Assembly: GCF_006335015.1 (NCBI RefSeq)
Contig: NZ_VDGT01000003.1
Coordinates: forward strand, 248,001 to 312,000
DNA from: Streptomyces sedi
GTDB taxonomy: Bacteria > Actinomycetota > Actinomycetes > Streptomycetales > Streptomycetaceae
Length of the DNA: 64,000 nucleotides
Direction of reading: 5' to 3'
Every line of letters starts with the position of its first letter. Within the stretch, counting starts at the first letter, position 1. The notes below the pieces were generated by a model. The model searched no databases and was not told the origin of the DNA. It worked only from the letters and a program-made list of their open reading frames with translations. Shown here one piece after another: positions 33,442 through 41,297 of this stretch. The translations under genes were made by a program, and so were the position numbers.

Positions 33442-33782
33442 GCACGCACGGAACCATCGGCCGCCCGGCCCCCTACGGGCCGCGCAGGCATCACCAGGCG
33501 CTGGTGATCGAACCCCACACGGAGACGGCCACCAGCCGCCGCCCTGTCGGACAACGTCAGTCCCGACAGGAACAGAACAGGACCAGGAAGTTGCAACTCA
33601 TCCCAGAAGCCATGGCGCGTTCCCATATGGAAGAACGCGCCGCGGAAGCCATGTCCCAACGTATGGCCGGCAGGCTCGCGGAGGCACAGCGCCAAGCCCG
33701 CCGATCAGACCGACTCCAGCGCCGGGCGGAACGCGCCTCCCGACGCGCCCGCCGGGCCCTCGCCCGCGCGGTGATGCAGTGA
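33438..33782 (+). CDS. Small basic protein downstream of wblC
   Basis: A 114-residue protein whose ATG overlaps the wblC stop (ATGA), so it is likely co-translated. The N-terminal half is Arg/Gln/Thr-rich and looks disordered. The C-terminal half (about 58-114) is one long charged helix rich in Arg and Ala (ERAAEAM...RRAERASRRARRALARAV), possibly coiled-coil. No family or function is recognised. The conserved part may start only at the TTG at 33591 or the ATG at 33612, so the N-terminus is uncertain. It could influence wblC output or bind RNA, but nothing in the sequence proves this. Confidence 0.6.
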   Translation: MSTHGTIGRPAPYGPRRHHQALVIEPHTETATSRRPVGQRQSRQEQNRTRKLQLIPEAMARSHMEERAAEAMSQRMAGRLAEAQRQARRSDRLQRRAERASRRARRALARAVMQ

Positions 33783-33787
33783 CCACA

Positions 33788-33850
33788 GGCGCTGTCTGAG
33801 CGCCCCCACCCACACGACGGCCGGCCGCACCCGCGGACCGGCCGTCCGGC
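33788..33850 (+). terminator. Double hairpin terminator after the wblC operon
   Basis: A 6-bp hairpin (33788-33793 / 33799-33804) is followed by a 9-bp stem (GACGGCCGG at 33816-33824 with 33838-33846), then CGGCTTTT. It ends the wblC transcript before the CRISPR array. Confidence 0.65.
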
Positions 33851-33891
33851 TTTTCCGGACACGGAGGCGCGAGCCGGTCACCGAGCGGGGT

Positions 33892-34164
33892 GGGAACATC
33901 CCGGCGCGTGCGGGGAGCAGTCGTTCATCGGGTCTTCGAGGCGTCGCACGACGGGAACACCCCCGCGCGTGCGGGGAGCAGGACGGCGCGCAGGCGTTCG
34001 GCCTCATGTCGCAGGGAACACCCCCGCGCGTGCGGGGAGCAGCGGCTTCCAGACCTCGCCGCACAAGCGCGGGCGGGAACACCCCCGCGCGTGCAGGGAG
34101 CAGGAGTTTCTCGACCCGCGTCGCGGCCGGATACTGGGAACACCCCCGCGCGTGCGGGGAGCAG
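33892..34164 (-). CRISPR. Small type I-E-like CRISPR array, five repeats, no cas genes in the window
   Basis: Five 29-bp repeats at 33892-33920, 33953-33981, 34014-34042, 34075-34103 and 34136-34164 are separated by four spacers of exactly 32 bp. On the minus strand the repeat begins CTGCTCCCCGCACGCGCGGG and ends GGTGTTCCC, matching type I-E repeats of actinomycetes. The repeat at 33892 differs at three positions and the one at 34075 at one. A degenerate last repeat marks the trailer end, so the leader should be on the high-coordinate side and transcription on the minus strand. Only 49 bp separate the array from the UbiB-like gene, which is very short for a leader. The spacers differ from one another. 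Confidence 0.93.
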
Positions 34165-34213
34165 GGGTCGTGAGCTGGGGTTTTATCCGTCGCTTCGGCG
34201 GACTTCGCTTACT

Positions 34214-35695
34214 TTACTCAGCCGGGCCCTCCGCTCGTTCAGCCTTCGTCAGCGTCGGACCGTTCGGCTCGCCCTCCGCTTCCACCGCACCGGGCTCCGC
34301 CTTGGGCGCCGCGACCGCCTCCGCCTCGTCGCCGTCCTCGTCGTTCGCCGGAGGCGGCAGGTCGGGGTCGGCGAAGCCGGGGAGGCCGTCGATCAGTTCG
34401 TCGCGTAGGCGGACCGTCGCGTTCAGCTGGCAGAGGACGCCGATGGTGGAGAGCGTCACCCGGTGGATCAGGAGATAGGAGGGTGGCAGGTTGAGGCGTC
34501 GGCCCAACTGGTGTGCCGCCGAGCGGGGGTCGGCTATCCGTGCCGCCTGGGTGCGGAGCCATTCCCTGGTGAAGGTGAACTCCTCCACCCGCGCCGGCTC
34601 GGTCATCGGGAGTAGGTAGTCCATCACCTCCTCGGGGTCCAGCTCGATCGACTCCTTGGCGAAGCCCTCCTCGCACAGCTCGGCGTAGACCTCGGCCGCC
34701 GAGCCGTCCAGCGAGAGCCGCAGTGACCGGCCGATGGCCGGGGGCAGGCCCTCGGGCAGTCGGTTGACCGCGCCGAAGTCCAGCACGCCGAGCCGCCAGC
34801 GCTCCACCGGCTCGTCGGCGACGGGGACCAGCCGGAAGTTCCCCGGGTGCGCGTCGGCGTGCAGCAGGCCCGTGCGGGCGGTGCCGGAGAAGAGGAAGCG
34901 CGCCAGCAGCTGTCCGGCCCGGTCCCGCTCGGGCCGCTCACCGTCGCCGATCACCTCGGAGAGCGGGATGCCGTCCAGCCACTCGGTGATCAGCAGGCCC
35001 TCCCGCTGGCAGACCACCTCGGGTACCACCACGTCCGGGTCGTCGCGGAACGCCTCGGCGCAGATGCGCTGGGAGTCGGCCTCCAGGGCGTAGTCCAGCT
35101 CCTCGGCGACCCGGTCGCGCATCTCCTCGATCAGCGGTTTGATGTCGAGTCCCGGGGCCCAGGGAGCGAGGACGCGAGCGAAGCGGCCCAGCTGGGTCAG
35201 GTCGGAGAGGAGCGCGGGACCGGCGCCCGGGTACTGGATCTTGACCGCGACCTCGCGGCCGTCCTCCCACACCGCGCGGTGGACCTGGCCGATGGAGGCC
35301 GCGGCGGCGGGGCGTTCTTCGAACGACTGGAAGCGTGTGCGCCAGTCCTCGCCCAGCCGCTCCTCCATCGCCCTCACCACCGAGCCGGCCGGCATCGGGG
35401 GAGCGGCTTCCTGGAGCTTGGTGAGCGCGGCCCGGTAGGGGCCCGCCACGGTCTCGGGGAGGGCTGACTCGAAGACCGAGAGGGCCTGGCCGACCTTCAT
35501 GGCGCCGCCCTTCAGTTCGCCGAGCACCGTGAACAGCTGCTGGGCGGTGCGCTGCTGGAGCTCCTGGCCGACCAGCTCGGCGGAGCGCCCGCCGATCCGC
35601 TTCCCCAACCCCCAGGTCGCCCGACCGGCGAAGCCCAGTGGCAGGGTGGCCAGCTTCGCGGTCCTGGTCACCGCCTTGCGGGGTAGATCAGACAT
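34214..35695 (-). CDS. ABC1/AarF/UbiB family atypical kinase
   Basis: A 493-residue protein of the UbiB/ADCK fold. The hallmark KxGQ motif is visible in GGAMKVGQALSVFE (about 80-95). AVKIQYPGA supplies the lysine of the nucleotide site, TEWLDGIP the hinge, LLHADAHPGNF the loop that replaces the normal catalytic loop, and VLDFGAVNRLP the metal-binding DFG. The C-terminus is an acidic tail. Homologues act on quinone or lipid metabolism; in Mycobacterium the orthologue (Rv3197) is next to whiB7. The ATG at 35695 follows GGAGGGG. No transmembrane anchor is seen. Confidence 0.9.
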   Translation of the reverse strand: MSDLPRKAVTRTAKLATLPLGFAGRATWGLGKRIGGRSAELVGQELQQRTAQQLFTVLGELKGGAMKVGQALSVFESALPETVAGPYRAALTKLQEAAPPMPAGSVVRAMEERLGEDWRTRFQSFEERPAAAASIGQVHRAVWEDGREVAVKIQYPGAGPALLSDLTQLGRFARVLAPWAPGLDIKPLIEEMRDRVAEELDYALEADSQRICAEAFRDDPDVVVPEVVCQREGLLITEWLDGIPLSEVIGDGERPERDRAGQLLARFLFSGTARTGLLHADAHPGNFRLVPVADEPVERWRLGVLDFGAVNRLPEGLPPAIGRSLRLSLDGSAAEVYAELCEEGFAKESIELDPEEVMDYLLPMTEPARVEEFTFTREWLRTQAARIADPRSAAHQLGRRLNLPPSYLLIHRVTLSTIGVLCQLNATVRLRDELIDGLPGFADPDLPPPANDEDGDEAEAVAAPKAEPGAVEAEGEPNGPTLTKAERAEGPAE

Positions 35696-35745
35696 GTCCC
35701 CTCCAACTCCCGGCGATCGCACGGCCGTCGCGCGAGGTCTCCCGT

Positions 35746-36834
35746 TCATTGTGGACCCGTCGAGGCCGGCGGGTGTGCGGGCCCGTCGTGGGCCGCCGCT
35801 CCGCAGGAGCACTCGGGGTGCGGCGCGTAGGTCCGGGTGGTGCTCGTGGGCCCGGGGAGCACGTACTCGGTCCTGCCGTGCGGGGGGAGCGTGAACTGGC
35901 CGTCGAGGAACGCGAGTGCGGCGCACGCGGTCAGCCCGGCGACGGCGGTGGCCAGGGCGGTGTCGCAGGCGGGGACTCCGGGGCCGCGGCCGTTGCGCCA
36001 CTGGGCGACGAGGAGTGGCCAGGAGGGCTCGTCGTCGCTGAGGTTCCGCAGCAGGCACTCGGCGCAGGAGCTGGTGCCCGGCAGCACCAGCGGCCCGACG
36101 AAGCCCGTCGCCTCCACCACGCCCACGTACAGATGGGGGGTGCGGGAGGCCATCAGGTCCTCCGCGCGGACGGGATCGGGCACATAGGCGGCGAGGCCGT
36201 CCCGGGGAGCCATGATCACCAGCTCGGGGCCGCGTCGCTCCGAAGTCGGTACGCGCCGCCAGGGACGCAGCGAGCGCACCAGGGCCTGGGCGGCCGTCGC
36301 GCGGCGCTCGCCGACGCAGCCGGGGCGGAGCCCGGCGGGGGCGGTGTCCATCGGGGTGACCCGTCCGCCGTCCGTCACCTCGACCCTGCCGACACCGGCC
36401 TGGGAGAGCGCGCCGGCGATGGCGGCGCCCACCCGGCCCGCGCCGCGGACCAGCACCCGTGCCGTGCGGCGGCGGGTCCAGGCGCGCAGCCCGCCGCCCG
36501 GGGGCACGTGGAGCAGGGAGAGCGCGGCGAGGTCGGGGCGCATGGACTCGGTGACCTCCTTCGCCGCCTCGGGCTCCGCCGTCGCGTCGTCGAGCACGCC
36601 CGCCAGCGCCAGCCGCTCGGTGACCCGGTCCGCGGTCTCGGCCCCGAGCCCCAGCGAGGCCGCCGCGTCCCGCAGCGCCGGCAGCCCGCGGGTGCCGTCG
36701 AGCAGCGAGAGGAAGCTCTCCGTCGTGTTGTCCACCGGGCCGACGAGCACGGAATGCGCGGGGGTGACCCCGTAGCGGACGGTCTTCTGGTCCCGCCAGC
36801 CGCGGCGCAGCGAAGGCTTGATCATCGGATGCAT
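35746..36834 (-). CDS. ThiF/HesA-like adenylyltransferase-fold protein
   Basis: A 362-residue protein. The first 110 residues form a helical domain that resembles the leader-binding part of TOMM-type ThiF proteins. A nucleotide-binding segment (VLVRGAGRVGAAIAGALSQAGVGRVEV, about 125-150) is followed by a ThiF-like fold with a zinc pair CAEC and a CSC near the C-terminus. The arginine and lysine usually needed for adenylation are not obvious, so it may bind rather than activate its partner. No peptide precursor is seen nearby. The ATG at 36834 has a GGGGGG ribosome binding site 8 nt upstream. The partner is unknown. Confidence 0.7.
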   Translation of the reverse strand: MHPMIKPSLRRGWRDQKTVRYGVTPAHSVLVGPVDNTTESFLSLLDGTRGLPALRDAAASLGLGAETADRVTERLALAGVLDDATAEPEAAKEVTESMRPDLAALSLLHVPPGGGLRAWTRRRTARVLVRGAGRVGAAIAGALSQAGVGRVEVTDGGRVTPMDTAPAGLRPGCVGERRATAAQALVRSLRPWRRVPTSERRGPELVIMAPRDGLAAYVPDPVRAEDLMASRTPHLYVGVVEATGFVGPLVLPGTSSCAECLLRNLSDDEPSWPLLVAQWRNGRGPGVPACDTALATAVAGLTACAALAFLDGQFTLPPHGRTEYVLPGPTSTTRTYAPHPECSCGAAAHDGPAHPPASTGPQ

Positions 36835-36920
36835 CGGGATTGCCCCCCTTCGAGCCCCTGCGGGCTCTCGGCTCACTGTCGGGCCCCATCATGACGGGAA
36901 CAGAGCGGACGTGCGGAAAG

Positions 36921-36964
36921 TTATCCACAGGAAGCAGAGATAATCGTATAAATCATTGGTATTC
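36921..36964. promoter_or_regulatory. DnaA-box plus AT-rich promoter region
   Basis: TTATCCACA (36921-36929) is the exact classical DnaA box. It is followed by a strikingly AT-rich stretch (AGATAATCGTATAAATCATT region, about 36938-36964) in the 211-bp divergent gap between the ThiF-like and metallopeptidase genes. It probably contains the promoters of both genes. Confidence 0.4.
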
Positions 36965-37045
36965 GGAAGTTGTCCTCCCATGGCGCCGCCCACTCGACGG
37001 CAGGCGAGCGGGACATATCCGGCTTCCACCGGGTAACGTCGACTT

Positions 37046-37648
37046 GTGTCCGCCGACCCGCTGAACAGCGCCGGCCCACCGCAGCGCGCGTCCTCGGTGG
37101 GACAGGTCGCGCTGGGCGGCGACCGGTCGGAGCCGGTCGAGGTGCGCCGCAGCTCACGGCGTCGCCGCACGGTCTCCGCCTACCGCGAGCCCGACCGCAC
37201 CGTGGTGCTGATCCCCGCGCGGATGACCGTGGAGGAGGAGCGCCGCTGGGTGCGGGTGATGCTGGAGAAGCTGGCCGCCCAGGAGGAGCGGCGGACGCTC
37301 GACGACGAGGACCTGCTGCGCCGCGCCCGCGAGCTGTCCGCGCGGTACTTCGAGGGGCGCGCGCGACCGGACAGCGTGCGCTGGGTCACGAACCAGAACG
37401 CCCGCTGGGGCTCGTGCACGCCGGCGCTCGGCACCATCAGACTCTCGCACCGGCTCCAGGGGATGCCCGAGTACGTCATCGACTACGTGCTGCTGCACGA
37501 GCTGGCCCATCTGCTGGTTCCCGGTCACGGCCCCGGCTTCTGGGAGCTTTTGGAGCGCTATCCGCGCACGGAGCGCGCACGCGGCTTCCTGGAGGGCGTC
37601 GTCGCCGCCGAGCGGCTTCCGCACAGCCCCTGCCCGACCCGGGACTGA
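37046..37648 (+). CDS. YgjP-like (DUF45) M48-family zinc metallopeptidase
   Basis: A 200-residue cytoplasmic protein. The zinc motif HELAH (in VLLHELAHLLVPGHGPGFW) supplies two histidines and the catalytic Glu, and the next His (GHGPGFW) is the third ligand. The preceding WGSCTPALGTIRLSHRL is the signature of the YgjP/DUF45 family. Substrates are unknown; related proteins are found beside restriction or repair genes. The GTG at 37046 is the first plausible start. It is divergent from the ThiF-like gene. Confidence 0.88.
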   Translation: MSADPLNSAGPPQRASSVGQVALGGDRSEPVEVRRSSRRRRTVSAYREPDRTVVLIPARMTVEEERRWVRVMLEKLAAQEERRTLDDEDLLRRARELSARYFEGRARPDSVRWVTNQNARWGSCTPALGTIRLSHRLQGMPEYVIDYVLLHELAHLLVPGHGPGFWELLERYPRTERARGFLEGVVAAERLPHSPCPTRD

Positions 37649-37730
37649 CCGGGCCACGGCCACTGTCCGTGGCATTGGCTACGCTGGCGGAGCCGTAGTG
37701 CAGTAAGCGAATGGGGGACGGTCGTTACCG

Positions 37731-39278
37731 ATGGTGACGCAATTCAAGCGCGGCCAGAAGGCGCGCCTCAGTGATCTGACCCTGGGTACCGACCTCTACG
37801 TCGGTGTCCGGATAGCCGGGCCGGGGATGGTCTTCGACATCAGCTGCTTCGGCCTCGACGCGGCCGAACAGCTCTCCGACGACCGGTACTTCGTCTTCTA
37901 CAACCAGCCGGCCTCGCCCGAGGGCTCGCTCCAGCTGCTCGGCGCGCAGGCCGGGGACACGGAGTCGTTCCGCGTCACGCTCGACCGGGTGCCCGAGGCG
38001 ATCGACCGCCTGGCCTTCACCGCCACCATCGACGGGGAGGGGACGATGTCCCAGGCCGCCCCCGGGTATCTGCGGATCGTCGCCGGCGGCGAGGAGGTCG
38101 CCCGCTACTCGTTCGACGGTTCGGAGTTCTCCTCCGAACGCGCGCTGATGATCGGCGACTTCTACCGCAAGGACGGCTGGCGGTTCGCCGCCGTCGGGCA
38201 GGGGTTCGACGGAGGGTTGGCGGCTCTCCTGCGGCACTTCGGTGGCGAGGTCGAGGAGGACGAGCCGGAGCCCGAGCCGCTTGGCGCGGCGCCCGGGTTC
38301 GCGCCTCCCGGGTTCGCGCCTCCCGGCGGACAGCCGCCCGCGCCCCCCACCTTCGCGCCGCCCGGTGGCGCGGCGCCCCCGCCCTCGCCCGCCGCCCCGG
38401 CGGCGCCCCAGCCGCCGATGCCGGCTCCGTCGGCCGCGCCCGTCGCGCCCCCGGCGCCGCCCGCGCCCCATGTCCAGCCGCCGGTCCAGCCCCCGGGGCA
38501 ACCACCGCAGCCGCCCCCGCTGTCCGCCGGTCAACCGTCGGGGCCGCCCCCGTTCGGACAGCAACCGCCGCCGGGGCCCGGCCAGGCGCAGCTTCCGCCG
38601 ATACCCCGGGGTACGGGCGACCTCGTCGGGGTGCTCGACAAGTACCGGGCGGCGGACGCCGGTGAGCGTTGGAGCCTGCAGAACCCGCAGCTGGTACGGG
38701 CCGACCTCGGCCTCGACGGGCAGCCGGTGATGGCGCGCCAGGGCGCCATGGTGCTCTACGAGGGCGACGTCGAGTTCGGCTTCAAGGGCGGCGGCTTCAA
38801 GCGGCGGATGGTCGCCGGTGCCACCGGCGAGGGGTTCCCCTCGTTGATGCGTTGCACCGGCAACGGCCGGGTCTATCTCGCGGAGGACGCCACCCGGCTC
38901 TTCCCCGTCGAGCTCCAGGGCGACGCGATCTGCGTCTCCTCCCAGCACGTTCTCGCGTTCGACGAGTCGCTCAGCTACGACGTGCGGCGGATCGACGGTC
39001 ACGGGCTGCCGGGCGGCAGCCTCTTCGCGCTCCAGTTCTCCGGTCACGGCACCCTCGTGCTGACCACCCACGGCGAGCCCCTGGTGCTGCCGGTCACCGC
39101 CATGACCTTCGCCGACGCGAACGCGCTGGTCGCCTGGTCCTCAGGCGCCCAGGTGCTGGTGGCCAACCAGGTCCGGCTGCGCCGGCACGCGTATCCGGGG
39201 GACACGGGGGAGAGCACCCAGCTCCAGTTCCGCGGCGCCCCGGGAAACTTCGTGATCGTCCAGCCCTACGAGATCTGA
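37731..39278 (+). CDS. TerD-AIM24 fusion protein
   Basis: A 515-residue three-part protein. Residues 1-180 form a TerD domain (LTLGTDLYVGVRIAG; FDISCFGLD; YSFDGSEFSSERALMIGDFYRKDGWRFAAVGQGF) of the calcium-binding tellurium-resistance family. Residues about 185-300 are an unusually long Pro/Ala/Gln-rich linker, and residues about 305-515 form an AIM24 domain (ARQGAMVLYEGDVEF, then LVAWSSG). It is the first of three AIM24 genes with short gaps, so an operon is likely. TerD proteins join stress or chemical-response complexes at the membrane. The fusion suggests that the AIM24 proteins act in the same complex. Confidence 0.88.
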   Translation: MVTQFKRGQKARLSDLTLGTDLYVGVRIAGPGMVFDISCFGLDAAEQLSDDRYFVFYNQPASPEGSLQLLGAQAGDTESFRVTLDRVPEAIDRLAFTATIDGEGTMSQAAPGYLRIVAGGEEVARYSFDGSEFSSERALMIGDFYRKDGWRFAAVGQGFDGGLAALLRHFGGEVEEDEPEPEPLGAAPGFAPPGFAPPGGQPPAPPTFAPPGGAAPPPSPAAPAAPQPPMPAPSAAPVAPPAPPAPHVQPPVQPPGQPPQPPPLSAGQPSGPPPFGQQPPPGPGQAQLPPIPRGTGDLVGVLDKYRAADAGERWSLQNPQLVRADLGLDGQPVMARQGAMVLYEGDVEFGFKGGGFKRRMVAGATGEGFPSLMRCTGNGRVYLAEDATRLFPVELQGDAICVSSQHVLAFDESLSYDVRRIDGHGLPGGSLFALQFSGHGTLVLTTHGEPLVLPVTAMTFADANALVAWSSGAQVLVANQVRLRRHAYPGDTGESTQLQFRGAPGNFVIVQPYEI

Positions 39279-39290
39279 CAGGAGCCGGTG

Positions 39291-39977
39291 ATGGACCAGC
39301 GGATGACCGCGGGGTACGCCCCGACCGCGCCGGCGGCGCGCATGGAGAACCACGGGCCCACCATGGCGAGCGTGGCCCTGCGCACCGGCCAGGACCTCCT
39401 GGCCAGGGCGGGCTCCATGGTGGCCTACGAGGGCTATGTGCAGTACGAGTCCAACCCCTCGGCCGTGGGACGCGCCGTCGCCGGCCGGCTGACCGGCGAG
39501 AGCGTGCCCCTGATGCGCTGCCACGGCGACGGCCAGCTCTATCTCGCCGACTACGGCGCCCACGTGCTCTGCCTCCCGCTGAACGGGCAGAACGTCTCGG
39601 TCAACGCCACCAACGTGCTCGCCTTCGACGCCCACCTGGAGTGGGGCGTCCAACGGGTCAAGGGCATCGCGAAGTTCGCCGGGCAGGGCCTGTTCAACTT
39701 GGGCATATCGGGCGACGGCTGGGTCGCCATCACCAGCCGCGGCACACCCGTGGTGGTGGACTGCGGCCGGAGCGGCGGCGAGACCTATGTGGACCCGGAC
39801 GCGCTGGTCGCCTGGTCGACCGGCCTTGAGGTGCGGGGCAAGCGCAGCTTCAAGGCCAGCTCGCTGATCGGCAGGGGGAGCGGCGAGGCCTATCAACTCG
39901 GCTTCTCCGGCCAGGGCTTCGTGATCGTGCAGCCCAGCGAGGACAGCACCGAGCGCCTCAGCGGCGCGCAGAACTGA
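39291..39977 (+). CDS. AIM24 family protein (second of operon)
   Basis: A 228-residue protein made almost only of the AIM24 beta-rich fold (LLARAGSMVAYEGYVQYES, LMRCHGDGQLYLAD, ALVAWSTGLEV, GFVIVQPSE). The name comes from a mitochondrial inner-membrane organising protein; the bacterial role is unknown. The ATG at 39291 is used because AGGAG lies 6 nt upstream; the GTG at 39288 is too close. It lies 12 nt after the TerD-AIM24 gene. Confidence 0.88.
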   Translation: MDQRMTAGYAPTAPAARMENHGPTMASVALRTGQDLLARAGSMVAYEGYVQYESNPSAVGRAVAGRLTGESVPLMRCHGDGQLYLADYGAHVLCLPLNGQNVSVNATNVLAFDAHLEWGVQRVKGIAKFAGQGLFNLGISGDGWVAITSRGTPVVVDCGRSGGETYVDPDALVAWSTGLEVRGKRSFKASSLIGRGSGEAYQLGFSGQGFVIVQPSEDSTERLSGAQN

Positions 39978-39992
39978 CGGGGGAGCGGCGAG

Positions 39993-40742
39993 ATGCTGAG
40001 TCCGATCTTCAACAACGCGGCCCAACCGACCGAGGAGCGCTTCGCGCTCCAGGGCGCGCACACGCTGCGCGTCAACCTCGCCGGCGACCAGGACGTCGTC
40101 GCACGGGCCGGCAGCATGGTGGCGTTCGAGGGGATGGTGGAGTTCGACGGCGAGTACCAGTCCCACCACCAGCGGCACAGCCAGATGATGACCGGCGAGG
40201 TGCTGCCCCTGATGCGCTGCTTCGGGCAGGGCGTGGTCTATCTGGCCAACCTGGCGCAGCACGTCCACGTGCTCGACGTCGACCACGAGGGCCTGACCGT
40301 GGACAGCGGCTATGTGCTGGCCATGGACGCCCATCTGCACTGGGACATCGTCTCGGTCGAGAGCCAGCACGGCATCCCGGGCGTCGGGGCCTACAACACG
40401 CTGATCACCGGTCAGGGCCGGGTCGCCATCACCACCTCGGGCAGCCCGCTGGTGCTGCGGGTCACCCCGCAGCAGCTGTGCAGCGTGGACGCCGACGCGG
40501 TGGTGGCCTGGTCCTCCTCGCTGCGCGTCCAGATGCAGGCACAGACCAGCAGCAAGTCCATCTGGCGCCGCCGGGGCACCACCGGCGAGGGCTGGGAGCT
40601 GAACTTCATGGGCGACGGGCACGTGGTGGTGCAGCCGAGCGAGCTGCTGCCGCCGCAGCAGACGTCGTTCGGCCAGCGGTTGCAGTTCCAGCAGGGACAG
40701 GGCCCGGGGTTGGGGCAGGGCGGGGCCTGGGGGCCGCGCTGA
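39993..40742 (+). CDS. AIM24 family protein (third of operon)
   Basis: A 249-residue paralogue of the previous gene (VVARAGSMVAFEGMVEFDG, LMRCFGQGVVYLANL, AVVAWSSSLRVQMQ, GHVVVQPSELLPP), with a Gln/Gly-rich C-terminal tail. The ATG has a GGGGGAG ribosome binding site and follows the second AIM24 gene by 15 nt. The three proteins may form a mixed beta-sandwich assembly with the TerD partner. This is inferred from context. Confidence 0.88.
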   Translation: MLSPIFNNAAQPTEERFALQGAHTLRVNLAGDQDVVARAGSMVAFEGMVEFDGEYQSHHQRHSQMMTGEVLPLMRCFGQGVVYLANLAQHVHVLDVDHEGLTVDSGYVLAMDAHLHWDIVSVESQHGIPGVGAYNTLITGQGRVAITTSGSPLVLRVTPQQLCSVDADAVVAWSSSLRVQMQAQTSSKSIWRRRGTTGEGWELNFMGDGHVVVQPSELLPPQQTSFGQRLQFQQGQGPGLGQGGAWGPR

Positions 40743-40769
40743 GACCGGACGCGCGGGGGCGCGCCGGGC

Positions 40770-41297
40770 TCACAGCAGCCCGCGCGCCCCGGCGACCAGC
40801 CGTCGCACCGAGTGGTCGGGGAGCCGCTCGGCCTCGGCGAAGCCGAACCACCGCAGATCCGTCGACTCCTCACTGATCACGGGCGTCGCCCCGACCGGCG
40901 CCAACGCCGCGTACTGCACGTCGAGATGGGTGGCGCACGGTGTGTCGTGCCGGTCGAGCCGGACCGGCGCGGGCAGCAGCCGCAGCCCGTCGATGCCCGA
41001 CTCCTCCGTGGCCTCCCGCAGCGCGGCGCCGGCCAGCGAATCGTCCTCCCGCTCGCAGTGCCCGCCGGTCTGGAGCCAGCGGCCGATCTTGCGGTGCAGC
41101 GTCAGCAGCACCCGGCCGCCCTCCGCGTCCACCACCAGCGCGCTGGCCGTCAGATGCCCGGAGGCGCAGCTCTTCCACATGCCGTCCGGGTGCGCCGCCA
41201 GATGCGCCGCGTACTCCTGGCGCAGCGCGTCCTGGCCCGTACTCGGTGCCGCCCAGTCGTCCAGCACCCGGGCGGCGTCCTCGCGGAGCGCGCTCAC
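40770..41297 (-). CDS. NUDIX hydrolase
   Basis: A 175-residue cytoplasmic hydrolase. The Nudix helix is seen as GGHCEREDDSLAGAALREATEESG, keeping the metal-binding REATEESG core. An N-terminal extension of about 45 residues precedes it. The substrate (a nucleoside diphosphate linked to another group) cannot be told. The GTG start overlaps the stop of the upstream Zincin_2 gene by 4 nt, so the genes are coupled. Confidence 0.85.
   Translation of the reverse strand: MSALREDAARVLDDWAAPSTGQDALRQEYAAHLAAHPDGMWKSCASGHLTASALVVDAEGGRVLLTLHRKIGRWLQTGGHCEREDDSLAGAALREATEESGIDGLRLLPAPVRLDRHDTPCATHLDVQYAALAPVGATPVISEESTDLRWFGFAEAERLPDHSVRRLVAGARGLL

Noticed and set aside
33705..34143. Short ORFs across the CRISPR array (repeated HARGCS/NTPARAGS-like peptides)
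   Set aside because: They are translations of the CRISPR repeats themselves.
36921..36964. Replication origin
   Set aside because: Only one DnaA box and no dnaA/dnaN/gyrB genes; Streptomyces oriC has many clustered boxes.
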